Below, piece after piece: positions 28,224-37,775 of a stretch of 64,000 bases of DNA (positions are counted from its first letter, which is position 1; each line of letters begins with the position of its first letter). The notes under the pieces are model-generated. The model saw only the letters and a program-made list of their open reading frames with translations. It searched no databases and had not been told where the DNA came from. The position numbers and the translations under genes were made by a program. This DNA is from an uncultured Erythrobacter sp. Its GTDB lineage: Bacteria; Pseudomonadota; Alphaproteobacteria; Sphingomonadales; Sphingomonadaceae. The DNA lies in the NCBI GenBank assembly GCA_947499505.1, contig CANMOQ010000002.1, positions 744,001-808,000 of the forward strand, in the 5' to 3' direction.

Positions 28224-29138
28224 ATGTCCTTTTCGAATTCCCATCAGTCTCGCGCGTCGTTTGAGGAAACCGCTCGCAAGCTCTGCGAGAGCCGCGGCGG
28301 GAAGTGGTCTGGCACCAGGGGCATGGCCCGTTGTCCAGCGCACGATGACCGCACGCCTTCGCTCGGTGTCACGCTTGGCCGAAAGGCGATCCTCCTGCAT
28401 TGTTTCGCAGGGTGTGATCAGGCGAGCGTGCTCGCTGCCCTCGCCCGTGAAGGGATCGAGACCTCAGCTCTATTCTCAGGCTCTTCTGACCAATTTCCGT
28501 TCCAGCCGAGCTATTCCAGCAAGCCATCAGCTGCAGCACTCCGCATCTGGCGCGATGCCCGACCGCTGCAGCGAAGTCCTGCCAAGGCATATCTCGAAGA
28601 GCGCGGCATCCTCGCAACGTCCCATGCGCTGAGGTTTCATCCGCGCACACCGCTTGGACCGAAAGGTCGCGCGCGCTTTCTGCCGGCGATGATCGCTTCG
28701 GTCAGCCTCGACGAGGGGCCGATTGCCGTTCACCGGACTTTCCTGTCGCATTCCGGCAATACGCAGGCATCGTTTGCCAAGCCGAAACGCGCGCTGGGGT
28801 CTCTCGGCGAGGCGGCGGTACGTCTGTTCGCACCTGCCGAGGGAAAGCTCGGTCTCGCCGAAGGCATTGAAAGCGCAATGTCGGCCTATGCGCTCACCGG
28901 TATCCCAACCTGGGCAACGCTGGGCAATGAACGCTTCGGCCTGGTTGCCATCCCGGAGAGCGTGAGCGAACTCCATCTATTCGTCGATCACGATGCGGGC
29001 GGCGACCTCGCAGCCGACCGAGGGCGCGATGCCTATCTGCGTGAAGGGCGACACATCCAAGTCCGGAGGCCCAAATCGCGCGGGACCGACTGGAACGACG
29101 AACTCCAGTCATGGCTGAGCCGAAAGGCGGGTCGATAA
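28224..29138 (+). CDS. DUF7146/Toprim domain protein (primase-like)
   Basis: 304 residues, ATG after TAAGGAG. N-terminal CHC2-like zinc-finger remnant: MARCPAHDDRTPSL followed by ILLHCFAGCD. The C-terminal third is a Toprim fold: LAEGIESAMSAYALTG carries the conserved Glu and LHLFVDHDAGGDLAADRG the DxD. This architecture is common in plasmid and ICE backbones of sphingomonads, beside Strawberry-notch genes as here, and is thought to prime element replication. Helicase partner not seen in the protein. Confidence 0.87.
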   Translation: MSFSNSHQSRASFEETARKLCESRGGKWSGTRGMARCPAHDDRTPSLGVTLGRKAILLHCFAGCDQASVLAALAREGIETSALFSGSSDQFPFQPSYSSKPSAAALRIWRDARPLQRSPAKAYLEERGILATSHALRFHPRTPLGPKGRARFLPAMIASVSLDEGPIAVHRTFLSHSGNTQASFAKPKRALGSLGEAAVRLFAPAEGKLGLAEGIESAMSAYALTGIPTWATLGNERFGLVAIPESVSELHLFVDHDAGGDLAADRGRDAYLREGRHIQVRRPKSRGTDWNDELQSWLSRKAGR

Positions 29139-29216
29139 GAGGAGAGAGAGCTTCTCGAATTCCTGACCCGGCAGAGGGCGCATGTCCCGATGCCTCAATC
29201 AGGAGGACGACAAGCC

Positions 29217-32200
29217 ATGTTCCAGTCAGACTTTTTCCCCGACCGTCAAACATCAAGCACGGTTCCGCTCGCCTTCGCAATCGGAGAGCAAATTGCCCGG
29301 CGACTTGCGAATGGATGCCATCTCACCCGAGCGGATAACGCCGAATTCTTCGCCGCTCAAACCGGCGCGCAGGACTGGGGCAGTGCCTGGACCATCGACG
29401 ACTATAACAACGCGGTCGAAATAGGGGCCTTGCTTTGGCTTCGCGAATTCTCACGCGTCGATCTCGATACCGGCTTCCACGAGGCCGCAGCGCGGTTCGA
29501 TTGGCTCGAGGCAGCCTTACCGCCTCGCCACGTGCGCAGCGAGGGCCAGGTCGAACTGCAGCAGTTCTCAACACCGCCGATCCTTGCCTGGCTGATGGCC
29601 AAGGCCGCGTCCCTTGGCACGCGCGATCACATTCTTGAACCGTCAGCCGGGAATGGCGCGCTTGCTCTCTGGGGTGACGTTCGAGGGTGCTCGTTGACGC
29701 TGAACGAGATCGATCGCGCGCGGCGTGATGCGCTGGCACTTATCTTCCCAGATGCCCGGCTATCCGCACATGATGGGGAGTTGATCGCCGAACTCGCCAA
29801 TGGACCAACCCCTAGCGTCATCCTGATGAACCCTCCCTTCGCCCGAAGCCGCGAGCGGGGCGTCGATGGCCGTACGGCAATGCGCCACTTGCGCAGTGCG
29901 CTGAGGGTTTGCGCGGTAGGAGGCCGCCTTGTTGCAATTCTCCCGGACGGCTTTGATGCCACGGCTTTTGTCGAAGATCAGGAAAACGCTTCGCTGCTGC
30001 TCAATATCCGGTTGTCGGGCACATTCTCGCGAAGCGGAACCGGGATCGCGGTCAGAATGGTCGTGATCGAGAAGACGGCTCTTCAGGACGCCTCAATGAT
30101 CACGGGGGAGTTCGCCGATCTCACCGAACTCCATTCCTGCCTGGCGGATTTGCCCGATCGCGCGCCGTTGCAGACGAACATCGATCGCCTTCCGGTACGC
30201 TCGATTGCGACCTCGGTTAGCGGTGCCGCCTCGCGCAAGCCGGTCGCTCCTTTCGTGACTGGAGTCGCCCAAGAAAGCGCGGCAGTCGCGATCGACTATC
30301 AAGCCCTGGACGAGCCTGCACCCGTTCCCGAACAGGCGGGTATCTACCTGCCTTACCGGCCAAGCCGCGTCATCATGCAGGATGCACCGGTCCACCCGAC
30401 GCCGCTCGTAGAATCGGTTGCGATGGGCTCGGTCGCGGCACCGGCGCCCAGAGCGCGCCCCTTGCTTCCCGCGAATTGGCAGGAGGGCAAACTGCTCTCG
30501 GCCGCCCAATGCGAGACACTGATCTACGCTTGCGAGGCATTCGCCCGCGACCTTCCTGGGCAGTTTCGACCGAGCCAACAAGGAACGACGGTTGAACTCG
30601 CGGAGGACGGTCACTCCTACCGCCAGGGCTTTTTTCTCGGTGACGGCACGGGCGCAGGTAAGGGCCGCCAGATCGCGGGCGTCATGATGGACCGCTGGCT
30701 CTCGGGCGAACGCCGTCACATCTGGATCACCAAGAACGAGGCCCTGCTCGAAGATGCGCGCCGCGATTGGGAAGCGCTCGGGGGGCTCCCGCTCGATATC
30801 CAGCCGCTCTCCCGATGGAAGCTCGGAAATCCGGTGACGATGCCCGAGGGTATCCTGTTCGCAACCTATCCGACCCTTCGTTCGGGACGCGCCGAAGACA
30901 CGAGGCTTGCTCAGATCCTCGCCTGGGCCGCCGAGCAATTCGAGGGGGTGATCGCCTTCGACGAAGCGCATGCCATGGCGAACGCGCTCGGCTCTTCGTC
31001 CACCCGCGGCAAGGTCAAAGGCTCCGAGCAAGGGATGGCAGGGCTCAGGCTTCAGAACCATCTGCCGCGAGCCCGCGTTCTCTACGCCTCGGCCACCGGC
31101 GCCTCGGACATTGCCAATCTCGGCTACACAGCCCGCCTTGGACTGTGGGGGCCAGAAACCGCGTTTCCAACGCATGAGGCATTCATGACCGAAATCCGCG
31201 CTGGCGGCGTCGCGGCGATGGAACTCGTCGCCCGCGATCTCAAGGCACAGGGGCTGTATCTTGCCCGCGCGTTGTCCTTTGCGGGGGTCGAATACGAGAT
31301 TCTGGAACATCAGCTCACTGAAGCGCAGGTGCGGATCTACGATGCCTACGCAGATGCCTGGGCGATCATCCACCGCAATCTCGACGAAGCGCTCGAAGCC
31401 ACAAGGGTGGTCGACGAGGACAGCGGTGATACGCTCAATCGCAACGCCAAGGCTGCGGCGCTCTCGATGTTCGAAGGCACCAAGCAGCGGTTCTTTGCGC
31501 AGCTCCTGCTTTCGATGAAACTGCCGAACCTGATCCCGGCGATGGAAGAGGCGCTCAGTGATGACCATTCGGTGGTCGTGCAGCTGGTCTCGACAGCCGA
31601 GGCGATGCTCGACCGTCGCTTGGCCGATCTCTCGGACGAGGAGCGAGAAGCGCTCGATATCGATCTCTCTCCGCGCGAATATGTCATCGACTATCTCGCG
31701 AAGAGCTTCCCCGTGCGGCTGATGCAGGTCTTCACTGACGAGGAGGGCAATCTGCGTTCCGAAGCAATGAGCGACGAGCACGGCAATCCCGTTCTTTGCT
31801 CGGGTGCCATCGCTGCGCGCGACGCGCTGATCGAGCAGCTTTGCGCCCTCCCGCCAATCGCCACTGCACTCGATGCAATCATCGAGCACTTCGGGACCGA
31901 GGCCGTGGCGGAAGTCACAGGCCGCACGCGCAGGTTGGTCTTGGGACGCGACGGTCAGCAGCGGCTTGAACGTCGAAGCGCAAGCGCCAACGTCGCTGAA
32001 GCACAGTGCTTCATGGACGCAGCGAAACGTATTCTGGTCTTCTCGGATGCAGGGGGTACGGGCCGCTCCTACCATGCCGATCTCGATGCCCAAAACCAGC
32101 AGCGCCGTGTCCATTTCCTCCTCGAACCGGGGTGGCGCGCCGACAATGCGATCCAGGGCCTCGGTCGCACCAATCGCACCAACCAGGCTTCTGCGCCGCT

Positions 32201-33452
32201 GTTCCGCCCGGTCACTACCGATGTGAAGGGCGAACGCCGCTTCATCTCGACCATCGCGCGAAGGCTCGACGCATTGGGCGCTCTCACACGCGGCCAGCGT
32301 CAGACAGGGGGACAGAACCTGTTCGACCCTGCCGACAATCTCGAAAGCGATTATGCGAAGGACGCGCTCTCGCGCTGGTTCCACCTGCTTTACGATGGCA
32401 AGCTCGAAGCGGTCGGCTTTGGGGACTTCGTGGAGCGAACCGGCCTCAAACTCGAGAGTCCCGATGGCGGTCTTTCCGATAATTTGCCCACTATCCAGCG
32501 CTGGCTCAATCGCATCCTTGCGCTCCCGATCGCACTGCAGAACGGCATCTTCGAAGAGTATCTCGGTCTTGTCGAAGCGCGCATCGAGGCCGCGCGCGAG
32601 GCTGGCACACTCGATCTGGGTCTGGAAACGGTCCGCGTCGACAGCTTCGCGGTGCTCTCTGATGAAGTTCTCCGCACCGATCCTGTTTCGGGGGCCGAAA
32701 CCCGCCTCGTTTCGCTCGAGGTGAAACGCCAACTGCGTCCGCTGCGCTTCAAACGCCTCGTGAGGATGCATGAGATCGGGTCACCCCAGGCCATTCCCCT
32801 GCGCAATGCGCGCTCGGGCAAGGTGGCCCTGTCAGTTCCCGCGCGGCGCCTAATTGCCGATGATGGCGCGGTGATCGAACGCCGTCGCCTTCTCCGGCCG
32901 CTTCAATCGGTCAATTGGACGCTCGAAGCGCTTGGAGAAAGCTTGTGGGAAGATGTCGGCGTGATCGAGTTCTCCCGGCTCTGGGCACAGGCAGAAAACG
33001 CCGCAACTACCTCGCCGGTGACCGAACGAGTGCATCTGGCGACGGGGCTTCTGCTTCCGGTCTGGAAGCGGCTGCCTGGCGACCATGTCCGGGTGACGCG
33101 GCTTGCCGCCGAGGACGGGAGCTCGATTATCGGACGCGAAGTCCTCGATATCGACCTTGCCAAGATCTCCGAAACGTTCGGCTTGAAGGGTGTGACCGGT
33201 CCGGCTGCGGCCGAGCTCGGAAGACTGGTCCTGGCAAGCGGAACGCCCCAGCCGCTTGCCAGTCATGACGCGCTGACCATCAAGCGGTCATTGGTTGGCG
33301 GCGAGCAGCGCCTCGAACTCACCGGCTACGCGCCTGAGCGCCTCGACTGGTACAAGACCAAGGGCTGTTTCACCGAGATCATTCGCTACCGTACGCGCCT
33401 TTTCGTCCCGGTATCCAAGGCATCCTCCATTCTCCCGGCAATTGCGGCCTGA
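29217..33452 (+). CDS. Methyltransferase-Strawberry notch helicase fusion
   Basis: 1,411 residues from ATG 29217, preceded by AGGAGG; upstream codons to 29190 are ignored. Order: an N-terminal N6-adenine-type methyltransferase region (SAM motif LEPSAGNGALALWG near residue 140 and catalytic NPPF near 205), then a Strawberry-notch SF2 helicase with Walker A DGTGAGKGRQ near 475, Walker B FDEAHAM near 580 and the motif VI-like GLGRTNRTNQ near 980, and a long C-terminal region. Such fusions occur in phages and conjugative plasmids and are proposed to modify or protect incoming DNA (compare P1 DarB). Function here is inferred. Confidence 0.92.
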   Translation: MFQSDFFPDRQTSSTVPLAFAIGEQIARRLANGCHLTRADNAEFFAAQTGAQDWGSAWTIDDYNNAVEIGALLWLREFSRVDLDTGFHEAAARFDWLEAALPPRHVRSEGQVELQQFSTPPILAWLMAKAASLGTRDHILEPSAGNGALALWGDVRGCSLTLNEIDRARRDALALIFPDARLSAHDGELIAELANGPTPSVILMNPPFARSRERGVDGRTAMRHLRSALRVCAVGGRLVAILPDGFDATAFVEDQENASLLLNIRLSGTFSRSGTGIAVRMVVIEKTALQDASMITGEFADLTELHSCLADLPDRAPLQTNIDRLPVRSIATSVSGAASRKPVAPFVTGVAQESAAVAIDYQALDEPAPVPEQAGIYLPYRPSRVIMQDAPVHPTPLVESVAMGSVAAPAPRARPLLPANWQEGKLLSAAQCETLIYACEAFARDLPGQFRPSQQGTTVELAEDGHSYRQGFFLGDGTGAGKGRQIAGVMMDRWLSGERRHIWITKNEALLEDARRDWEALGGLPLDIQPLSRWKLGNPVTMPEGILFATYPTLRSGRAEDTRLAQILAWAAEQFEGVIAFDEAHAMANALGSSSTRGKVKGSEQGMAGLRLQNHLPRARVLYASATGASDIANLGYTARLGLWGPETAFPTHEAFMTEIRAGGVAAMELVARDLKAQGLYLARALSFAGVEYEILEHQLTEAQVRIYDAYADAWAIIHRNLDEALEATRVVDEDSGDTLNRNAKAAALSMFEGTKQRFFAQLLLSMKLPNLIPAMEEALSDDHSVVVQLVSTAEAMLDRRLADLSDEEREALDIDLSPREYVIDYLAKSFPVRLMQVFTDEEGNLRSEAMSDEHGNPVLCSGAIAARDALIEQLCALPPIATALDAIIEHFGTEAVAEVTGRTRRLVLGRDGQQRLERRSASANVAEAQCFMDAAKRILVFSDAGGTGRSYHADLDAQNQQRRVHFLLEPGWRADNAIQGLGRTNRTNQASAPLFRPVTTDVKGERRFISTIARRLDALGALTRGQRQTGGQNLFDPADNLESDYAKDALSRWFHLLYDGKLEAVGFGDFVERTGLKLESPDGGLSDNLPTIQRWLNRILALPIALQNGIFEEYLGLVEARIEAAREAGTLDLGLETVRVDSFAVLSDEVLRTDPVSGAETRLVSLEVKRQLRPLRFKRLVRMHEIGSPQAIPLRNARSGKVALSVPARRLIADDGAVIERRRLLRPLQSVNWTLEALGESLWEDVGVIEFSRLWAQAENAATTSPVTERVHLATGLLLPVWKRLPGDHVRVTRLAAEDGSSIIGREVLDIDLAKISETFGLKGVTGPAAAELGRLVLASGTPQPLASHDALTIKRSLVGGEQRLELTGYAPERLDWYKTKGCFTEIIRYRTRLFVPVSKASSILPAIAA

Positions 33453-33551
33453 GGAGCAAATCCAAGCTCAAGCATGAGAGAGGGGAGGGAGCGGGTGGCT
33501 TGTCGGGCCATGCATCTTCGCGTGGCTCTTCAATCCATCAGGAGACACTCC

Positions 33552-35522
33552 ATGATCCAGTCTATTCCCTTGAAGAAGCTCGTCCCAAGCCCGCGCAATG
33601 TGCGCAAGTCGAGCGATGTCCTTGCCGACCTGCAGCTGCGAGCGGACATTGCCGCGCGCGGCCTCTTGCAGAACCTCGTCGTGCGAAAAGCCAAGCGCGG
33701 CAAATTCGAAGTCGAAGCCGGCGGTCGCCGTCTTGCTCAGCTCCAGGCTCTGGCCGAAGAAGGCACACTTCCCAAGAACCACGAAGTCACTTGCCTTGTC
33801 ATCGAAGGCGAGGAAAGCGAAGTGCGCGAAGCGAGCCTCGCCGAGAACTTCCAGCGGCTTGCGATGAACCCTGCCGACGAAGCGCAGGCTTTCGCTGCGA
33901 TCATCGAGGCGGGAGCCAGCACTGAAGACGTTGCCCGCCGATTCGGTCTTACAGTCCGCTTCGTTGAGGGCCGTCTGCGTTTGGCTGGCCTCGCACCATG
34001 TGTCTTCGAAGCGCTCGCCCAAGGCGCGATCACGCTCGACATGGCCCAGGCCTATGGAGCGATCTCCGACATTGATCGTCAGGCACACGTCTATGCCGAG
34101 CTGCAGGATGCCTGGTACCAAGTCACGCCAGAGACGATCCGCCGCATGGTGCTCGATGCCACTGTTCGTGGCTCCGATCCGCGCGCGGTTCTGGTCGGGC
34201 GCGATGCGTACCTCGCTGCAGGTGGCCGCATCGAACGCGAACTCTTCGACGACGAAGCCAGCGAGAGTTGGATCGATGTCGTGCTGCTCGAAGACCTTGC
34301 CCAGAAAGCGATGGATGATGCTGCGAAAAGGGTCGCTGAAGAACACGGACTTGCCTGGGTGCGACCCACGCTTGGGAACTATGTCAGCCACGACCTCGTC
34401 GAGGGTCTCAACCGGCTTCCATGCGAACCGGCTCCGCTCACCGAAGAGGAGGCCCGCGAGCTCAGCGAACTTGAAGCGGACTACGACCGGACGGCGGCCA
34501 TCCTCGAAGATGAGGACAGCGACGAAAGCGAGGTCGCGAAGGCGGAAGAAGAACTTGTCTCGATCGACCGCGCGATGCGCGATCTCAACGATTGTCCGCC
34601 GGTCCTTGCCGACGAGCTCAAGTCGGAGGCTGGAGCCTTCCTTGTGCTTTCTCGCAATGGTGAACCGGCATTGGTGCCGCAGTACTACACGGAGACAGAA
34701 ATCGTCGACGAGGATGAGGGAGTAGTCGAATCGGTGGATGCAGGTGCCGAATCCAAGCGCAAGAGCGGTGCGCTTTCGCAGCGCCTGCTCGACGAGCTCG
34801 CGATGCAGCGTCGCGATATCCTGGCAATCCACTTGGCCAACGATCCTGCGCTTGCGCTCGACTTCATGGTCTTCACGCTCGCAGATGCCGATGGGCATGA
34901 CTGGCGCGCGAAGAAGGCATCGACGCTGGTCGGCTCGGTAGCATCCGGACCGGTGACCGGTTTCGAGGCCAAGGATGCGCCCGCAAGCGCAGCGCTTGCT
35001 GAATTCGCCGCTACGCTCGACGAGAGCTGGCGCGCCGGTGAGACCGATGTCGAGCGGTTCGAACGCTTCCGCGCATTGAGCGATGAAGCACGTTCCGCCT
35101 GGCTCGGCCACGTCGTATCCCGCACCCTGGTCGCGAGCCTTGCCTGTGTAGGCGATCGCTCGGCACCGCTGCACGAGATCCTCGGGTCGCTGCTTGAGAT
35201 CGAAACCGCGCATTGGTGGCGGCCAACGGCGGCGAACTTCTTCGATCGTGTGGCCAAGGCGCGCACACTCGAAGCGCTCGATGCAGCAGGCGGCGCTGAA
35301 CTCGTCAGCCGCTATGCAGGTTCGAAGAAAGCAGAACTGGCGAGCGCAGCTGAACGCATCTTCTCCGGCAATTTCATCGGAGAGGCGGATGTGAAGACGC
35401 GAGCGGGAGCGTGGGTGCCGGAGATCATGCGCTTCGGTTCACCTGAGGAACCGGTCGAGGATGAAACTGCGGACCCGGCTGAGGACGAGACCGTGAACGA
35501 AATTGCCGAGCAGGCTGCCTGA
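33552..35522 (+). CDS. ParB/RepB/Spo0J family protein (large)
   Basis: 656 residues from ATG 33552, which has AGGAG upstream; 26 extra upstream codons are not family-like. The N-terminal ParB/Srx nuclease-like domain spans IPLKKLVPSPRNVRKSSDV, EAGGRRLAQLQAL and ASLAENFQRLAMNPADEAQAF. It is followed by the helix-turn-helix STEDVARRFGLTVRFVEGRL. The remaining 450 residues are acidic and unrecognised. No ParA is adjacent, so it may be a regulator or accessory DNA protein of the element rather than a partition protein. Same strand and order as the Toprim and Strawberry-notch genes. Confidence 0.9.
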   Translation: MIQSIPLKKLVPSPRNVRKSSDVLADLQLRADIAARGLLQNLVVRKAKRGKFEVEAGGRRLAQLQALAEEGTLPKNHEVTCLVIEGEESEVREASLAENFQRLAMNPADEAQAFAAIIEAGASTEDVARRFGLTVRFVEGRLRLAGLAPCVFEALAQGAITLDMAQAYGAISDIDRQAHVYAELQDAWYQVTPETIRRMVLDATVRGSDPRAVLVGRDAYLAAGGRIERELFDDEASESWIDVVLLEDLAQKAMDDAAKRVAEEHGLAWVRPTLGNYVSHDLVEGLNRLPCEPAPLTEEEARELSELEADYDRTAAILEDEDSDESEVAKAEEELVSIDRAMRDLNDCPPVLADELKSEAGAFLVLSRNGEPALVPQYYTETEIVDEDEGVVESVDAGAESKRKSGALSQRLLDELAMQRRDILAIHLANDPALALDFMVFTLADADGHDWRAKKASTLVGSVASGPVTGFEAKDAPASAALAEFAATLDESWRAGETDVERFERFRALSDEARSAWLGHVVSRTLVASLACVGDRSAPLHEILGSLLEIETAHWWRPTAANFFDRVAKARTLEALDAAGGAELVSRYAGSKKAELASAAERIFSGNFIGEADVKTRAGAWVPEIMRFGSPEEPVEDETADPAEDETVNEIAEQAA

Positions 35523-35552
35523 CCCCTCCTGACAGGTCCAGGTCACTCGGCG

Positions 35553-35588
35553 GGCGGTTCGTCCCTCTCGGGACGGGCCGCCTTTCTT
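35553..35588 (+). terminator. Rho-independent terminator after the ParB-like gene
   Basis: GGCGGTTCGTCCC (35553-35565) pairs with GGGACGGGCCGCC (35570-35582) with two G-T wobbles and a TCTC loop, then TTTCTT. It ends the plasmid-like module. Confidence 0.88.
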
Positions 35589-35600
35589 CATGTCAGTTTT

Positions 35601-35630
35601 TGGGCCGGTAACAGACTGTCTGCTTCTAGG
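35601..35630 (+). repeat. Dispersed TGGGCCGG element, copy 1
   Basis: TGGGCCGGTAACAGACTGTC then TGCTTCTAGG. One of four related intergenic copies in the island. It lies exactly 144 bases before the MAPEG start. Confidence 0.7.
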
Positions 35631-35744
35631 TAGGATGATCCAGTAACCGGACACTCTGCAATGGCACTCAAAAAGCACAAGTCAAAGGTCAGACGGAACA
35701 AGTGGATAGACTATCCCGCAGGTTTGGCTCATTGCTCATTCTTT

Positions 35745-36269
35745 ATGGTCAAGAAACACAAGATCCTTACGGGCATGACAGTTGGCGCACTGGCTACCGT
35801 AGCACTGATCTTCTCCGGGCCAGTGTTCAATCTTCTGCCATTTCAAGCGCAGACGATGGCCGACCGCGCTTCGATATGGGCCATTGCGTCGAGCATCACT
35901 TTGGTGTCGCTTGCTGTTTCTATCGGACGTCTTGCGCGACACCGCTTCGTAGAGCCAAGGGACATGGAACCTGTAAGTCGCAAGCAGACTCCCCGAGCGT
36001 TAACTCTAAGCCAACAACTTCAGAACACTCTTGAGCAAGCCGTTCTAGCGATCGGTGTCTACTCGGTCTGGACGGCGCTCACACCAGCCTCTTGGGGAAT
36101 AATGCCGATTGCCGGGGCGATGCTGTTTTCGGTCGGCAGGCTGTTGTTTTTCCTGGGCTACTCTAAGGGCGCGGGAGAGAGAGCTTTAGGGTTCGCCTTG
36201 ACGTTCTATCCCTCGCTCGCGATGCTCGGATGCAGCATTTTTGCGGTCTTCGTCTCAGGTTCTGCCTAA
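35745..36269 (+). CDS. MAPEG-like membrane protein, copy 1
   Basis: 174 residues from ATG 35745. This start is preferred to 35661 because it aligns with the second copy, where the upstream bases are not coding. Four hydrophobic segments: ILTGMTVGALATVALIFSGPV, ASIWAIASSITLVSLAVSI, a segment after LQNTLEQAVLAIGVYSVW, and GRLLFFLGYSKG to the end. LQNTLEQ and GRLLFFLGY are typical of the MAPEG (eicosanoid/glutathione metabolism) superfamily. A close paralogue lies at 60910-61434 in the same orientation. Substrate unknown. Confidence 0.85.
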   Translation: MVKKHKILTGMTVGALATVALIFSGPVFNLLPFQAQTMADRASIWAIASSITLVSLAVSIGRLARHRFVEPRDMEPVSRKQTPRALTLSQQLQNTLEQAVLAIGVYSVWTALTPASWGIMPIAGAMLFSVGRLLFFLGYSKGAGERALGFALTFYPSLAMLGCSIFAVFVSGSA

Positions 36270-36462
36270 ACTTCAAGTGAGCATCGCTGATCGATTGACC
36301 AGCGCAAGTGACTGTTGATCTGAGCCGATGTACATTTGTTCGCCCGGATCAGCGAGGTGAAAATCCGCTATCGGTTAGCTTGTACGCTCGAGCGTCCACA
36401 CCGAATCCAAGCAAAGTCTTCTGTGCTTGATCAGATAGGGCGGTTATCTTCGCGGGATCATT

Positions 36463-37026
36463 TTAGGCGGCGGTGCGTGCGCCGATTGAGAACATCGTCT
36501 GATAAACCACTATCTCGGCGATCATCTGGCGCTGCTTTGGATCCAAGCGCCCTATGGCGTCCGACATCCCGGTTGCAGTGTTGTTGCGGACGGCGGTGAC
36601 GGCCTTGGCTTCTGGTATGCCGGTCTGATTGGCGATCATCCAGCTTGCGACAATGAAGGCGGCAAACACGTCAGCGAGACCTTCAGATGAGAGGCTAAAT
36701 GGGCGCATGTCCCGATCGAACATGCCGATGATGTCGTTTTCCCGCAGAGTTTTCTTGAGTTGCCCGACCACGGCCGGGTTAGACTTCTCGACGATACCGA
36801 TGAGCGCAAGTTCGGCTTTGCGGCTGACCTCTGGATCACGCTGATAAGTCAGCAATGTAGGGCTTGTTCCTTCCCTGCCGTTCCCTTTGCTCGCTGACTT
36901 CACAGCACTGTTCATGACATTGGTGAGGCCGGCCTGAACGGACCAGTTTCCGAATGCTCCGATATCCTGAGCTGAGGCTGCGGAGGCGGCAAACAGAGAA
37001 GCTAGAGCGAGAATCCGATTGCGCAT
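36463..37026 (-). CDS. Exported protein, possibly DUF6683 family
   Basis: About 187 residues. ATG 37026 gives a compact signal peptide (MRNRILALASLFAASAASAQ); ATG 37041 adds five residues and cannot be excluded. After a variable N-terminal part, FDRDMRPFSLSSEGLADVFAAFIVASWMIAN resembles the core of DUF6683 proteins, small periplasmic proteins without known function. MIAEIVVYQTMFSIGAR ends the domain. Isolated gene between the MAPEG gene and a SnoaL-like gene. Confidence 0.7.
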   Translation of the reverse strand: MRNRILALASLFAASAASAQDIGAFGNWSVQAGLTNVMNSAVKSASKGNGREGTSPTLLTYQRDPEVSRKAELALIGIVEKSNPAVVGQLKKTLRENDIIGMFDRDMRPFSLSSEGLADVFAAFIVASWMIANQTGIPEAKAVTAVRNNTATGMSDAIGRLDPKQRQMIAEIVVYQTMFSIGARTAA

Positions 37027-37133
37027 GGTACTCGCCGTCATTGCATACTTAAGTTGTCATCACCATCTCCTAGCAGACTACGCTGGAGTGGTCAGCGCTG
37101 CAGCGCAGGAATCGACCGCATGCAGCACACAAT

Positions 37134-37163
37134 TGGGCCGGTAGCGGACCGTCCGGCTTTGGG
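37134..37163 (+). repeat. Dispersed TGGGCCGG element, copy 2
   Basis: TGGGCCGGTAGCGGACCGTC then CGGCTTTGGG, between the DUF6683-like and SnoaL-like genes. Closest of the four copies to a consensus. Confidence 0.7.
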
Positions 37164-37263
37164 TGATTAGGCGCGTCAATGCGGACATTTAGTTGGCGAC
37201 CCTCCTAGCAATTGCCTCCGTGATCGAAGATTGGTTGCTCAGAGCCGAACTCGCGCGGGATTG

Positions 37264-37668
37264 CTATTCGGTAGCGAAAATGGGGCTAGTATCGCCGTAG
37301 ATGCGAACGCTCTTAACCTGGCCATCGTTGTCCCTGTCAGTAAACGCCACGGCACGAACGGTAACATGCTTTCCATCGTGCCGTTCGTAGTGGTTATCGG
37401 CTTCGAGGACGTAGTTCTTGTCGGTACCGTAAATGTTGATGAGATCATGCTCGATCGAAGCGAACGACTGCCAGTAGTCCGCCAACATGGCCTTGACCGT
37501 CGCCTTTCCGACTACCGGCTCTGCATTGCCGAACTGTATCGATACGTCGTCGGCAAGAAATTCGCCGTAGGCCTCGACGTCGCGCGCATCGAGCGCGCTC
37601 AGATAGGCGAGATAGGTTTCATAGGCTTCGGGCGAGAGCTGGTTCATGCGTAGGTTCTTGGTAATCAT
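37264..37668 (-). CDS. SnoaL-like/NTF2 family protein
   Basis: 134 residues, start at 37668 preceded by GAAGGAGACG on its own strand. Cone-shaped NTF2-like fold suggested by YLAYLSALDARDVEAYGEFLADDVSIQFGN, VGKATVKAMLADYWQSF and the terminal beta strands (HVTVRAVAFTDRD, VKSVRIYGDTSPIF). Members include polyketide cyclases, dehydratases and steroid isomerases, and many bind small aromatics without being enzymes. Divergent from a LysR gene, which probably regulates it. Confidence 0.82.
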   Translation of the reverse strand: MITKNLRMNQLSPEAYETYLAYLSALDARDVEAYGEFLADDVSIQFGNAEPVVGKATVKAMLADYWQSFASIEHDLINIYGTDKNYVLEADNHYERHDGKHVTVRAVAFTDRDNDGQVKSVRIYGDTSPIFATE

Positions 37669-37717
37669 CCTTCGTCTCCTTCAGGGTAGCGCTTGATGCG
37701 CTGACCACTTTGTTATC

Positions 37718-37739
37718 GGAACTCGAAGCGATAAGTTCC
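37718..37739. promoter_or_regulatory. Candidate LysR-type operator
   Basis: GGAACT (37718-37723) and AGTTCC (37734-37739) are exact inverted arms around 10 bases, placed between the divergent SnoaL-like and LysR genes. The size and position suit a LysR recognition site. Confidence 0.5.
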
Positions 37740-37775
37740 AATCGACAATTTTTAGTACTGTGATAAGAAGGACAG

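Noticed and set aside
30093..32771. 892-codon ORF on the minus strand, opposite the Strawberry notch gene
   Set aside because: The plus strand has clear methyltransferase and helicase motifs in order. The antisense protein is rich in Arg, Asp and His without a recognisable motif, as expected for the shadow of a high-GC gene.
33468..35213. 581-codon ORF opposite the ParB-like gene
   Set aside because: No motif, no ribosome site, and the plus strand carries a recognisable ParB domain.
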